Below, in pieces: positions 1-9,383 of a stretch of 64,000 nt of DNA. Below the pieces are notes generated by a model. That model saw only the letters and a program-made list of their open reading frames with translations, searched no databases and was not told the origin of the DNA. Position numbers and translations under genes: made by a program. The DNA comes from Paucibacter sp. B2R-40. Lineage in GTDB: Bacteria; Pseudomonadota; Gammaproteobacteria; Burkholderiales; Burkholderiaceae_C. How positions within the stretch are numbered: position 1 is the first letter of the stretch; each line of letters starts with the position of its first letter. The stretch lies in contig NZ_JAJIRP010000003.1 in assembly GCF_025717555.1 (NCBI RefSeq), positions 1-64,000 on the forward strand, given 5' to 3'.

Positions 1-372
1 GTTCGGCTTCCAGATGATCATCGCGAGCGTTTGCAGCAGTAGCGACATGCCCATCGCGGTGATCAGAGGAGCCAAGCGCGGTGCATTGCGCAGCGGCCGG
101 TAAGCAATCTTCTCGACCAGGAAGTTCAGCGTGGTGCAGATGACGACGGCGCAGGCGAGCGCGATCAGCATCATCAGCCAACCCGGCATGCCGGTGTCGG
201 CCAGCGCCCCCACCACGGTCCAGCTGACCAGCGCGCCCACCATCAAGATCTCGCCATGGGCGAAATTGATCAGGTTGATGATGCCGTAAACCATGGTGTA
301 GCCCAAGGCCACCAAGGCATACATGCTGCCCAGCACCAGACCATTGATGATCTGTTGCAAAAAAGTTTCCAT
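1..372 (-). CDS. livH: Branched-chain amino acid ABC transporter permease LivH (5' part only)
   Basis: The reverse strand from 372 encodes METFLQQIINGLVLGSMYAL and continues as hydrophobic segments with the NLINFAHGE stretch typical of LivH, one of two inner-membrane permeases of the high-affinity Leu/Ile/Val (or urea/amide) ABC importer. The first 124 codons are present and the C-terminal part lies beyond position 1. The start is supported by an AAGGAAGA Shine-Dalgarno about 6 nt before the ATG. The rest of the liv operon (livM, livG, livF) would be expected to the left. LivH-like proteins also serve urea (UrtB), so the substrate is not fixed by this fragment. Confidence 0.9.
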   Translation of the reverse strand, partial: METFLQQIINGLVLGSMYALVALGYTMVYGIINLINFAHGEILMVGALVSWTVVGALADTGMPGWLMMLIALACAVVICTTLNFLVEKIAYRPLRNAPRLAPLITAMGMSLLLQTLAMIIWKPN

Positions 373-676
373 TGCTGTCTTCCTTTATGTGCGAATCTAT
401 TGTCGAACTGCGCTGCTAGCTTGCAAGCCACATGCCAAAAGTCAGGGTGCGCGGGTATTCACCGAGGCCCCTCCATGGGGCCGACAAGCTTTGCCAGTGC
501 GCGAAATCAAGCAGCGGGCGGAAATCGACACTGCGAACCCAGGTGCAGTGCGGACATCGACACAAACCGCAGACTTTCACTGACTCTCGCAGGCGCGCGC
601 ACAAAATTCTTCCCACGATCAATGGGGACAGATGCGCGCGCATTAGGCACACTACGCAGCCCTCGACCTTCGCAGC
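373..676. other. Divergent intergenic region livH / sensor kinase
   Basis: This 304-base non-coding stretch must carry the livH promoter (leftward) and the dctB-like promoter (rightward). I see a perfect 6-bp hairpin at 466-482 (GGCCCC, 5-nt loop, GGGGCC) without a T-run. I find no convincing -35/-10 pair and no sigma-54 element. Short ORFs across it look non-coding. Confidence 0.5.
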
Positions 677-2638
677 ATGAAACCGCCCTTCGATTCCTTT
701 TCTCCGCCCGCCAGGGCAAGGTGGCCGAGCCGCCTGATGTGCCGCTTCGGCCTTGGCATGCACAGCCCCGGCTTGATGAGCTATCTGACGCTGGCGCTGA
801 TCGCCATGGTCGGACTGGGGTTGCTGCTCGGCCAGCGCTGGAGCGAACGGGCAGGCATGGCGCAATTGGCGGCCGTAGGGGCCGAGCGCCTGGAGTTGTA
901 CGCTGCCAGCTTGGAGGCCGAGTTGGCGCGTCACGCCTATTTGCCCAGCCTGATAGCCATCGACACCGACATCCAGGCCTTGCTGAACGCGCCCGACGAC
1001 GCCGACTTGCGCCGCCGCGCAAACCGCAAGCTGGCCGGCATCAAAGTACGGGCCGGCTTGAGCCTGAGCTTCGTGCTCGGCCGCGAGGGTCAAGTCTTGT
1101 CCGCCAGCGACGGCGGCGCGGCTGACAGTGCATCCTTCGCGGCAGCGCAGCGATTTGCACGCTATTTGGCTATCGGAGCGGAACAAACCAGCGCTCATTT
1201 TTTCGCCGCCGATGAGGCCAATGGCAGCAGCAATTACTTCTTAATGCACACCCTCAGGCGCAGCGGCCGCCCACTCGGTCAAGCGGTGGTGATGCAGAAC
1301 CTGGCGCCACTGGAGGCCACCTGGGTAGATCAAGGCCTGCGCTCGCAGGGTGAAAAAATCCTGGTCGTCGATGACAAGGAGGTGGTCATCATGTCATCGG
1401 TGCCGCAGTGGCGAAACCATTTGCTGAACCCCCGCAGCGCCGAACAATTGATTGAGATGCAAGCGTCGCCGCGCTATATCGGCCCAATCGGGGGGCCGCT
1501 GGGAGTGTTTGTCCACGAGGATTTGCAGCAAGCACCGGTCTTGGTCGCCCTGTCGAGTTTGGCCCAAACCGGCTTGCTTGGCGGCGCCGCCCCCACGCAG
1601 TTGCTGGCACAAGAACGCTCCGTGCTCGCGCTCGCGCTGCGCCTGGTGACGCTCTCGGACCCCACCGAAGTCTTGCGTCAGGCGCGTTATGCGGCTTGGG
1701 GCGGCGCAGCGGTTGGCGCGTCGATCGGCATGCTGGCACTCTACCTGGCCTCACGGCGGCGGGCGCACGCCCAGCTGTTTGCGGCCAGCAGCGAATTGCA
1801 ACTGGCACACGCGCAGCTGGAGCGTCAGGTGGACGCCCGTACCCAAGAGCTGAGCCAGACCAACCAAGAGCTCAAGCGCCAAATCGCGCAGCGCCTGCAG
1901 GCCGAAGATGAGTTGATGCAGTCGGCCAAGCTGGCGGTGCTGGGGCAGATGTCGGCCGGCATTGCGCATGAGATCAATCAGCCTTTGACCGCGATGCGCG
2001 CACTGTCACGCAATGGCTTGCTGTTGCTGGAAAAGGGCCGCAGTGACAGCGTGGCCGAGAACCTGACCAGCATCGACGCGATGGTGGAGCGCATGACGGG
2101 CATCACCCGCCAGCTCAAGAGCTTTGCGCGCAAGGCCGAGGCAGCGCATGCGCCGGTATCCTTGAGCCGCGCAGTCAGCGGAGCGCGCTTGCTGCTGGAG
2201 CATCGCATCAAGACCGAAGGAATTGAATTCAGCGTCGATGTCAACGCAGAATTGCTACTGCGCTGCGAGGCCAACCGGCTGGAGCAGGTTCTGGTCAACC
2301 TGCTGGGCAATGCGATGGATGCGATGAAGGACGCCGCCGTCAAACGACTCCACATCGGCGCAGCGCCCCTCGACAACAGCGCGGGCAGGCGGGTTTTGGT
2401 GCAAATCTCGGACTCCGGCGCCGGCCTAGCGGCCGAGCTGTTGCCGCGCTTGTTTGAGCCGTTCTTCACCACCAAACCGGCCGGCCAAGGCCTCGGCCTG
2501 GGCCTGGTGATTTCATCGAAAATAATTCATGAATTCGGCGGCAGCCTACGGGCCTGGGCCAATACGACACAGGCCGGTGGCGGTATGACGTTCGAATTCG
2601 ACCTGGAAGTCAGCAGAAGGGATGGCGCGCATGTTTGA
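677..2638 (+). CDS. DctB-like sensor histidine kinase
   Basis: This 653-aa membrane sensor kinase has TM1 at about residues 33-52, a periplasmic domain of about 280 residues (PDC/double-Cache type by layout), TM2 at about 339-358, a coiled coil at about 365-415 and a full kinase core. The H-box AGIAHEINQPLTA places the phospho-His at 431. The N-box NLLGNAMDA, G1 DSGAGL, F-box FEPFFTTK and G2 GQGLGLGLV are intact. It overlaps the next gene, a sigma-54 response regulator, so the two form a pair. The family senses C4-dicarboxylates (DctB) or acidic amino acids (AauS/GltS-type in Pseudomonas). The convergent acidic-amino-acid-type binding protein makes the second option attractive, but that is inference. 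Confidence 0.88.
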   Translation: MKPPFDSFSPPARARWPSRLMCRFGLGMHSPGLMSYLTLALIAMVGLGLLLGQRWSERAGMAQLAAVGAERLELYAASLEAELARHAYLPSLIAIDTDIQALLNAPDDADLRRRANRKLAGIKVRAGLSLSFVLGREGQVLSASDGGAADSASFAAAQRFARYLAIGAEQTSAHFFAADEANGSSNYFLMHTLRRSGRPLGQAVVMQNLAPLEATWVDQGLRSQGEKILVVDDKEVVIMSSVPQWRNHLLNPRSAEQLIEMQASPRYIGPIGGPLGVFVHEDLQQAPVLVALSSLAQTGLLGGAAPTQLLAQERSVLALALRLVTLSDPTEVLRQARYAAWGGAAVGASIGMLALYLASRRRAHAQLFAASSELQLAHAQLERQVDARTQELSQTNQELKRQIAQRLQAEDELMQSAKLAVLGQMSAGIAHEINQPLTAMRALSRNGLLLLEKGRSDSVAENLTSIDAMVERMTGITRQLKSFARKAEAAHAPVSLSRAVSGARLLLEHRIKTEGIEFSVDVNAELLLRCEANRLEQVLVNLLGNAMDAMKDAAVKRLHIGAAPLDNSAGRRVLVQISDSGAGLAAELLPRLFEPFFTTKPAGQGLGLGLVISSKIIHEFGGSLRAWANTTQAGGGMTFEFDLEVSRRDGAHV

Positions 2639-3977
2639 GGGATTCAAGGTCTTGTTTGTCGAGGACGACCCGCCGGTGCGCGCCAGTCTGGCCCAAACGC
2701 TGGAGTTGGCCGGCTTGGAAGTGCTGGCCTGTGGCTCGGCAGAAGAGGCGCTGCCGCATATCCAGCCGGGCGCGCAGCTGGTGGTGGCGACCGATGTGCG
2801 CCTGCCCGGCATGGACGGGCTGGCTTTGTTAGATCATGTGATGGCCACCGACGCCAGCATTCCGGTCGTGCTGGTGACGGCGCATGGCGATGTGGCGATG
2901 GCGGTGCGGGCGATGCGTACCGGCGCCTATGACTTCATCGAAAAGCCCTTTGCCCCCGAGCGCTTTGTCGACGCCTTGACCCGCGCCCTGGACAAACGCG
3001 TGCTGCGCGTGGCGGTGGACGAGTTGCGCGGCCAGCTGCAGCGGCGCAGTGGCATGGAAGCAGTGCTGCTGGGCAACTCGGCGGCGATGCAAAACGTGCG
3101 GCGCCAGGTCTTGAATCTGGCGGACACCTCGGCCGACGTGATGATTCTGGGCGAAACCGGCACCGGCAAGGAACTGGTGGCACGCTGCTTGCACGACCAA
3201 AGTGCGCGGCGCGACCGCAACTTTGTCGCCATCAACTGCGGCGGCTTCCCCGAGGCCTTGTTCGAGAGCGAGTTGTTCGGCCATGAGCCGGGCGCCTTCA
3301 CCAGCTCGGCCAAGCGGCGCATCGGCAAGATCGAGCATGCCAACGGCGGCACGCTGCTGCTGGATGAGATCGAGACCATGCCGATGGTGCTGCAGATCAA
3401 GATGCTGCGGGTCTTGCAGGAGCGCCGCGTTGAGCGCCTGGGCTCGAACGATGAGTTGCCGGTCAATGTGCGCGTGATTGCCGCCACCAAGGCCGATTTG
3501 CGGTCTTTAAGCGAGCAGCAAAAATTCCGCGGTGACCTGTATTACCGGCTCAATGTTGCCACCTTGCAGCTGCCGCCACTGCGCGAGCGGCGCGAAGACA
3601 TCGCACTCTTGTTCGAGCATTTCGTCGCACTCGCCAGCAGCCGCTACGAGCGCCAAGCCCCGGAGTTGAGCCCGCAGCGTCTGCGCGAGCTGATGGCGCA
3701 TGACTGGCCCGGCAATGTACGCGAGGTGCGCAACGCCGCCGACCGCTTTGTGCTGGACATTGCCAGCAGCGAAGGGGCCAACATCGAAGCGGCACTGGCG
3801 CCGGCCGGTGTCAGCTTGGCTCAGCAAATGGACCAGGTTGAGAAAACCTTGATCGAACAAGCACTGCGGCGCTGCCAGGGCCGGGTGCCGGCGGCCATGG
3901 AGCTGCTGGGTTGCGCCAAGAAGACGCTCTACGACAAGCTGCATCGGCATGCGATTGAGCTGGACCGATTTCGCTGA
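2631..3977 (+). CDS. DctD-like sigma-54-dependent response regulator
   Basis: This 448-aa protein has a receiver domain (acidic pocket VEDD, phospho-Asp at about 55 in TDVRLPGMDG), an AAA+ sigma-54 activator domain (Walker A GETGTGKE at 174-181, DEIE Walker B, arginine finger region) and a C-terminal Fis-type helix-turn-helix. The ATG at 2631 is preferred over 2622 because AGAAGGG lies about 9 nt before it but directly abuts 2622. It overlaps the kinase gene. The loop that contacts sigma-54 reads GAFTSS (221-226) instead of canonical GAFTGA. It should activate sigma-54 promoters of uptake genes, none of which I could find within this window. Confidence 0.88.
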   Translation: MFEGFKVLFVEDDPPVRASLAQTLELAGLEVLACGSAEEALPHIQPGAQLVVATDVRLPGMDGLALLDHVMATDASIPVVLVTAHGDVAMAVRAMRTGAYDFIEKPFAPERFVDALTRALDKRVLRVAVDELRGQLQRRSGMEAVLLGNSAAMQNVRRQVLNLADTSADVMILGETGTGKELVARCLHDQSARRDRNFVAINCGGFPEALFESELFGHEPGAFTSSAKRRIGKIEHANGGTLLLDEIETMPMVLQIKMLRVLQERRVERLGSNDELPVNVRVIAATKADLRSLSEQQKFRGDLYYRLNVATLQLPPLRERREDIALLFEHFVALASSRYERQAPELSPQRLRELMAHDWPGNVREVRNAADRFVLDIASSEGANIEAALAPAGVSLAQQMDQVEKTLIEQALRRCQGRVPAAMELLGCAKKTLYDKLHRHAIELDRFR

Positions 3978-3982
3978 TTTTT

Positions 3983-4906
3983 TTACCGGTAATGCTGCGG
4001 GTCGACGGCATCCGTCGGCTTGTCGATCACGCGTTTGAACGCCTCGCTCATTGGCATTTGCAGATTCAGGCCGCGCGACGCAATTGGGGACTCAAACCAT
4101 TTGCGATAGATGGCCTGTATCTCGCCGCGCTGGTAGAGGCCAGCAATCGATGCGTCCACCAAAGCCTTGAAGCCGGCATCGCCACGCGGTAAGCCGATGG
4201 CATAGGGTTCGAGCGAAAAAGCCTCGACAGAAATCTCATAGTCGCCCGGATTGGCAACGCTGAGCAGCAACATGCGCAGCAGCACATCATCCATTGCATA
4301 GGCCGCCGCGCGCCCGCTTTGCAGCAGGCGAAAGGCATCCCGGTCATCCTGGCCGACCAGAATCTTCAGACCGAGTTGCTGATTCAAATTGGCCTGGTGC
4401 AGCAATTGAATGCTGGTCGTGGCGATCGTCGAGGCGACCGGCTTGCCGCGCAGGTCCGCCAAAACGCGCACGCCCGCGCTGCGCTTGGACAGCAGCCGGG
4501 TCTCGGCCACAAAGGTGGTCAACGAAAAGGCCTGCGTCTTTTGGCGCTCCACGGTATGGGTGGTGACGCCGCACTCCAAGTCCACCGAGCCATTGGCCAC
4601 CAAGGGCATGCGTGTGGCCGAAGATACGGCCACCAGCTTGAGCTCCAAGTCGGGATTCTCCAAGCGCGTCTTGATGGCCCGAATGATGTGCCCGCAAATA
4701 TCCAGCGAATAGCCGATCGGCCGCAACTTCTCGTCAAGATAGGAAAACGGCGCCGAATCAACCCGGTAGCCGAGCACGATCACGCCGGTATCGCGGATCT
4801 TGCGCAGCGTGCTGGAGTCAAGCGTCTCACCTTGCACCGGTCGCGTCAGCAAGCCAACAAGCAAGCAAAGCATGGCCCGGCACAGAAAGTTCAATGGCAA
4901 TATCAA
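3983..4906 (-). CDS. Amino-acid ABC transporter periplasmic binding protein (GltI-like)
   Basis: This 307-aa protein has an N-terminal hydrophobic signal and a type-II periplasmic binding fold: GVIVLGYRVDSAPFSYLD opening strand, IGYSLDIC, VDLECGVTTHTVERQ and a C-terminal ...YRKWF end. This pattern is that of glutamate/aspartate-binding proteins (GltI/PBPb family). It is an orphan, with no permease or ATPase genes beside it. It converges on the DctD-like regulator with a 5-bp gap. The longest frame starts at TTG (4906); an ATG at 4873 would shorten the signal peptide, so the start is uncertain. It may supply ligand recognition to the neighbouring sensor kinase or to a transporter elsewhere. 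Confidence 0.82.
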   Translation of the reverse strand: MILPLNFLCRAMLCLLVGLLTRPVQGETLDSSTLRKIRDTGVIVLGYRVDSAPFSYLDEKLRPIGYSLDICGHIIRAIKTRLENPDLELKLVAVSSATRMPLVANGSVDLECGVTTHTVERQKTQAFSLTTFVAETRLLSKRSAGVRVLADLRGKPVASTIATTSIQLLHQANLNQQLGLKILVGQDDRDAFRLLQSGRAAAYAMDDVLLRMLLLSVANPGDYEISVEAFSLEPYAIGLPRGDAGFKALVDASIAGLYQRGEIQAIYRKWFESPIASRGLNLQMPMSEAFKRVIDKPTDAVDPQHYR

Positions 4907-5034
4907 GTGCGGGCTCGGAGGTGGCGTCGCGCGACGGGTTCAAACAATCCTTGCATTGTCCCCGCCCCTGAAACCGCCGCAAGCGTGTAAGCCCCAAGCA
5001 AAAACCGGGCAGAAGGCTCAAAGTTTGTGGCAGC

Positions 5035-5724
5035 ATGAGCTACAAGATGAACAATTCAAGCAGCAAACTTGCCGGCACTTTGGCGCCCCCGCTTCCTCTG
5101 CGCAGCCAAGAGCTGCTGAGAATTGCCCAGACGCAATGGGATCGCAAACAAGGTTTGCTGCTGTTTGCCTATGGCTCCTTGATTTGGAAACCCGGTTTCA
5201 CGCCGGCCAACACCTTGCCCGCTCAAGTGCATGGTTACCACCGCGCACTGCGCCTGCGCTCGCTGGTAAACCGGGGCAATGCGGCTCAGCCGGGCCTGGT
5301 GCTGGCGCTGCTGTCAGGCGGCAGTTGCCGGGGTTTGATTTACCGTGTGGAGCCGGCGCAGAGCGCGGCCTTGTTGAATGAGTTGTGGGCACGCGAGATG
5401 GTGATTGGCTCCTACGAGCCGCGCTGGCTCAACTGCCAAACCCCGCACGGGCCGCAATTGGCGCTGAGCTTCACGCTGGCGCGCCAAAGTCCGGGCTATG
5501 TGGGCGCGCTGAGCGACGCCGACTTGTTGCACATCTTCGAACATGCACAGGGCCGCTACGGCACGACCCTGGACTACCTGCTGCGTACCGTCGAGGGACT
5601 GCGCCAGCATGGCTTGCGCGATGCGGAGCTTGAACGCCAGTGGCGCCTAGCTGCCCTGCACGGTCTTTGTGCGCCCCTGATCACCGAGCCCCTTCAACCC
5701 CTTCGGCCCACTCGGTCCCGTTAG
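5035..5724 (+). CDS. Glutathione-specific gamma-glutamylcyclotransferase (ChaC-like)
   Basis: This 229-aa cytosolic protein carries the ChaC signature FAYGSLIWKP (YGSL at about 46-49, binding the gamma-glutamyl group) and the catalytic Glu in LWAREM (about E121), followed by the Y-x-PRWL stretch. The family cleaves glutathione to 5-oxoproline and Cys-Gly. The length is normal for ChaC. No strong Shine-Dalgarno is seen before 5035, and an ATG at 5047 is possible. Its last 78 bp are also the coding 3' end of the mobA-like gene on the other strand. Confidence 0.88.
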   Translation: MSYKMNNSSSKLAGTLAPPLPLRSQELLRIAQTQWDRKQGLLLFAYGSLIWKPGFTPANTLPAQVHGYHRALRLRSLVNRGNAAQPGLVLALLSGGSCRGLIYRVEPAQSAALLNELWAREMVIGSYEPRWLNCQTPHGPQLALSFTLARQSPGYVGALSDADLLHIFEHAQGRYGTTLDYLLRTVEGLRQHGLRDAELERQWRLAALHGLCAPLITEPLQPLRPTRSR

Positions 5725-6366
5725 TTCAGTCAGCCCGATTTGACTCTGTAGCCGGACCAAATCCTCTACCGTATCGACGTCGATCAGCACGCCGGGATCG
5801 TCCACCTCCACCGCCTGCGAAGGGTAGCGCGCGACGATGCGCCGCGCGCCTTCGTCCCCCTGCAGATCGATCAATTCAGAATAGAGTTCGGCACTGAAAC
5901 CCACCGGGTGCCCGCGCCGCCCATGATGCTGCGCGTAAGCGACCGGGTAATGCTCCAGCGCGGCCGCCACGGCCAGCATGCTGGCGGGACGCAGCAAAGG
6001 CATATCGGCCGGCACGATCAACCAGCCGTCAGCGTCGCCGCTTGCCTCGACACCGGCCGCAATCGAATAACCCATGCCGATCGGCGTGGCGCGGCCTTGA
6101 CTGTCGAATTCCGGAATCGCCACGACATCACGAGCCGCGATCAAGGGCTGAACCAAGGGAACCAGCTTTTGGGTGGTCACAACGACCACCCGCATGCCGG
6201 TCTCAATGACATGGGCCAGGGTCTGGGCCAGCACGGTGTCCGTCGCCGAAGCGCTGGCTGGATCAAGCTCGCCGCCCAAGTGCTGCTCAAGCTTATGCCC
6301 TTGCCCCAAGAACCGCATGCCTCGTCCTGCCGCCAGCACAATCACCGCCGGTCGTCGTTTCGCCAT
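5647..6366 (-). CDS. MobA-like nucleotidyltransferase (molybdenum cofactor type)
   Basis: The start at 6366 ([19 protein letters not shown]) is preferred over a longer frame because AAAGGAAAA precedes it. The product is about 239 aa with a Rossmann-type NTP-transferase fold: nucleotide loop [17 protein letters not shown] metal-binding DM motif, GHPVGFS substrate loop and [12 protein letters not shown] end. This resembles the MocA/MobA family that transfers CMP or GMP to molybdopterin. The C-terminal tail after the conserved end is low complexity ([13 protein letters not shown]) and overlaps chaC on the opposite strand. The exact nucleotide cannot be decided here. Confidence 0.82.
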   Translation of the reverse strand: MAKRRPAVIVLAAGRGMRFLGQGHKLEQHLGGELDPASASATDTVLAQTLAHVIETGMRVVVVTTQKLVPLVQPLIAARDVVAIPEFDSQGRATPIGMGYSIAAGVEASGDADGWLIVPADMPLLRPASMLAVAAALEHYPVAYAQHHGRRGHPVGFSAELYSELIDLQGDEGARRIVARYPSQAVEVDDPGVLIDVDTVEDLVRLQSQIGLTELTGPSGPKGLKGLGDQGRTKTVQGS

Positions 6367-6537
6367 TCTCAATTTTCCTTTGGACACCCTCAGCGCCGCC
6401 CGATCATTGCGCCGAGCTTTACCGCTTGTGCGCATAGCATGCCGTACGAACATTGCAGCTGCCAGTGGTACCTTTACCTAAGGTGTTCTACCCGCCTTGA
6501 CTACCAAGCTTTGGCAACTTCATTGGATACTCGGGGC

Positions 6538-7173
6538 ATGAACAAGCTATCCGACCTGCGAAAGAGTTACGAGCAAGGTGAACTCGACGAGGATCTGGCC
6601 GCTCATGAGCCGCTGATCCAATTCAAACAATGGCTGGACCATGCGTTGGTCAGCAGCGTACCCGAACCTAACGCGATGACGGTGGCCACGGTCGGCGCGG
6701 ATGGACGGCCGTCGACCCGCATCGTCTTGATCAAAGGCTTTGACGAGCGCGGCATCGTATGGTTCACCAACTATGAGAGCCGCAAAGGGCAAGAGCTGGC
6801 ACTCAACCCGCATGCCGCACTGCAATTCCATTGGGTGGAGTTGGAGCGGGTGGTGCGGATCGAGGGTCAGGTCTCGCGCATTGATGCGGCCGAATCCGAT
6901 GCTTACTATCAGTCGCGCCCTTTGGACTCACGCTTGGGGGCCTGGGCCTCGCCGCAGAGCCAAGTCATCAGTTCGCGCGGCGTGCTGGTGGCGAATGCAG
7001 CCAAGGCCGCACTCCAGCATGGTCTGCACCCGCAGCGCCCCCCGCATTGGGGCGGCTACCGGCTGCAGCCCCAAGCCTGGGAATTCTGGCAGGGACGCAA
7101 GTCCCGCCTGCACGACAGGCTCAGTTACCGATTGCAAGACGGCAAGTGGATCAAACAGAGACTGGCACCCTGA
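6538..7173 (+). CDS. pdxH: Pyridoxamine 5'-phosphate oxidase
   Basis: This 211-aa FMN enzyme oxidises pyridoxine/pyridoxamine phosphate to pyridoxal phosphate, the last step of vitamin B6 salvage. Family features are clear: [24 protein letters not shown]-binding strand, [25 protein letters not shown] and the C-terminal HDRLSYRL. The ATG at 6538 begins [16 protein letters not shown], matching the usual N-terminus; the reading frame is open far upstream but that part is noncoding. It is divergent from the mobA-like gene across 171 bp. Confidence 0.96.
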   Translation: MNKLSDLRKSYEQGELDEDLAAHEPLIQFKQWLDHALVSSVPEPNAMTVATVGADGRPSTRIVLIKGFDERGIVWFTNYESRKGQELALNPHAALQFHWVELERVVRIEGQVSRIDAAESDAYYQSRPLDSRLGAWASPQSQVISSRGVLVANAAKAALQHGLHPQRPPHWGGYRLQPQAWEFWQGRKSRLHDRLSYRLQDGKWIKQRLAP

Positions 7174-7180
7174 AAAAAGC

Positions 7181-9292
7181 TCAAAACCGCACTTGCACAC
7201 CCGTATGCACGGAGCGCCCCGGCAAGGGGCTCAAGTCGCGGATGGTGGCCACCGAGCTGGCGCTATAGGCGAGTTTGTTGCCCAGGTTGTCCAGTTTCAG
7301 ATACCAAAGCCCGTCGACATCGGCGAGCCGGAACTGCCGCGCCAGACTCAGTTTGACGAGGCCGTAGCCCGCGGTCGGGCTGTCAAGCGCCGGCACCCGG
7401 TCCTGACGCGCGGCCATTCTCAGCTCGAAGCGGCCTGACCACAGGCCTTGCTGAGCGTCCAGGCCAAGGCTGGCGCGCAGCGGCGCCAAGCGCGGCAAGG
7501 CCTCGCCGGTTTCGCGGTTCTCGCCCCGCACCCCGTCCAGCTGCGCCGTCAGGCTCAGCTGGACGCCGGCCAGCAATTCGGGCAGGTCGAAGCGCCCCTC
7601 CAACTCAAAGCCCTGCATCAAGGCCGGCACCGACTTGAAGGCGTATTCGGGCAGCGACTGGCCGTCCGTCTCGATTTGCACGCCGGTCGCATCCAAGGCG
7701 ATATAGCGCGAGAACTTGGTCCGAAAGACATTGAGCCTCAGCATTTGTTGGCTGCCCTGCCAGACCAGACCCAGGTCAAGGCCGAGTGCGCTCTCCGTGC
7801 GCAGATGGGCGTCACCTCGTTCAAACGCGCCACTGGCCACATGCACACCGTTGGCATGCAGCTCATAGAACATCGGCGCGCGCTCGGTACTGTTCAAATT
7901 GGCCGTCAGATTCAGGCCCTTGCTCGTGGCGGACTTGCTGCCGCCCGCTTCGCCCAGCAATTTATAGCTGCCACCCAAGGACAGGCTATGCGGGCTGAAG
8001 CTGTGCCGAGTGGCCGCCCCGAAGCGCGCCTCCTCCCCGGTCGAGGCCTCATCACCACGCGAGTCCACCCGCACCGATTCCAGCCTGGCGCCGGCGGACA
8101 GGGCCAGAGGCCCGCTGCTGAACTGCTCCAGCACAAACACGGCGCCATTGCGGGTGCTGGTGCTGGGCACCAGGGCCTCGGCACCCAGGGCCGAGAAATC
8201 CGAATCCTCCCACTGCAGGCCGACGACGCCTTGCAAGGACCCCAATGGGGCATGGGCCAACTCGATCCGCAAGTCCTTGCCGGTACTCTTGAAGACAGTG
8301 CCGACCGCGCCCGTGCCCTCGACCTCGCGGTGTTCATAACGCGTGCTGCCCATGCTCCAGGTCAAGCGCTGCAGCAGTGCTCCTGATGCTTGCGGTGAGC
8401 CCTGCGCATCGACTCGCCACTCACCGGCGGCCGATAAACGCTGGCGCTGCATTTGCACCGTCACGTCGGGTTCTACAGTGACGCCGTAGTTATTGCGCGA
8501 GTCATCCACCGACAGCCCGGCATAGCCGTTGGCAAACAGCAGCGAGGCGCCTAAGGCCCCGCCGTGGCTGTCGGAGGCCGAATTGCGCACCGATTGGGCC
8601 GTGACGCCATCGGCCGTGAAGCTGGGCACGCGCAGATCATCGGCGCGCCTGGCCGACGCATCGGCATGCCAGACCAAGCGCTTGTCACCACCTTCGAGGA
8701 CGATCGCGCCATTGCGCTCGGCGGCCGCGCCGCCCAAACGTAACTCGGACGCACCGCTCAGGCCAACTTGCGCCTGCCGCGGAATCCGGTTGTCAATGGT
8801 GTTGACCACGCCGCCAATTGCATTGCCGCCATACAGCAGCGCCGCCGCACCGCGCAAGACCTCGATGCGGTCGATCACCAAGGGATCCAGCGGCACGGCG
8901 TGATCGAAACTCAGACTCGACGCGTCCACCGAGGCGCCCGAATTGCTCAGCATGCGGACCCGGTCACCGTCCAGGCCGCGAATCGTCGGGCGATTGCTGT
9001 TCGGGCCGAAATAGCTGGAGGACAGACCCGGCAACCCTTCCAGCGTTTCACCCAAGGTCGAGCCACGGCGCAGAATCAGCGCGTCCCCCTCCAGCACATT
9101 GCTGGGCTGGGCCAGCTCTTGGCTGCGCAAAGGGTTGCCGGTCAACACGACCTTGCCGAGTTTTTCACTTTGGCCTGGCTCGCTCACCGAGGCGGCGACA
9201 GCGTCTTGTTGTTGCGCCCAAGTCGACATTGACAGGCAAAGCAGGCTAGCGCCCAGGGCCAAAGCCCGTCGCGAAAAAATATGGGAATACAT
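7181..9292 (-). CDS. TonB-dependent outer-membrane receptor, ZnuD-like
   Basis: This 703-aa receptor has a signal peptide (cleavage near STWA-QQQ), a TonB-box-like segment after it, a plug domain with RGLDGDRVRMLSNSGASVDASSL (split here as IRGLDGDRVRML and SFDHAVPLDP) and a beta-barrel ending in aromatic VRF. The SFDHAVP and IEVLRGAAALLYGG motifs are those of the zinc-type ZnuD receptors as I recall them. It has an optimal GGAGAG ribosome site. It lies last in a minus-strand cluster with a His-rich protein, a DUF3299 protein and an ABC permease/ATPase pair, which supports a role in metal uptake. No convincing Zur box was recognised by eye. Confidence 0.82.
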   Translation of the reverse strand: MYSHIFSRRALALGASLLCLSMSTWAQQQDAVAASVSEPGQSEKLGKVVLTGNPLRSQELAQPSNVLEGDALILRRGSTLGETLEGLPGLSSSYFGPNSNRPTIRGLDGDRVRMLSNSGASVDASSLSFDHAVPLDPLVIDRIEVLRGAAALLYGGNAIGGVVNTIDNRIPRQAQVGLSGASELRLGGAAAERNGAIVLEGGDKRLVWHADASARRADDLRVPSFTADGVTAQSVRNSASDSHGGALGASLLFANGYAGLSVDDSRNNYGVTVEPDVTVQMQRQRLSAAGEWRVDAQGSPQASGALLQRLTWSMGSTRYEHREVEGTGAVGTVFKSTGKDLRIELAHAPLGSLQGVVGLQWEDSDFSALGAEALVPSTSTRNGAVFVLEQFSSGPLALSAGARLESVRVDSRGDEASTGEEARFGAATRHSFSPHSLSLGGSYKLLGEAGGSKSATSKGLNLTANLNSTERAPMFYELHANGVHVASGAFERGDAHLRTESALGLDLGLVWQGSQQMLRLNVFRTKFSRYIALDATGVQIETDGQSLPEYAFKSVPALMQGFELEGRFDLPELLAGVQLSLTAQLDGVRGENRETGEALPRLAPLRASLGLDAQQGLWSGRFELRMAARQDRVPALDSPTAGYGLVKLSLARQFRLADVDGLWYLKLDNLGNKLAYSASSVATIRDLSPLPGRSVHTGVQVRF

Positions 9293-9383
9293 CTATCTCT
9301 CCAGATGCGCGCCCGGCTGGATTGGATGCGGGCGGCGCAGGCATGAACTCATTCGGGCCAGCAGCCCGAAACATCGCTGAAGT

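Noticed and set aside
5908-6537. Long N-terminal extension of the pdxH frame
   Set aside because: The protein family starts at the ATG at 6538; the upstream part is antisense to the mobA-like gene.
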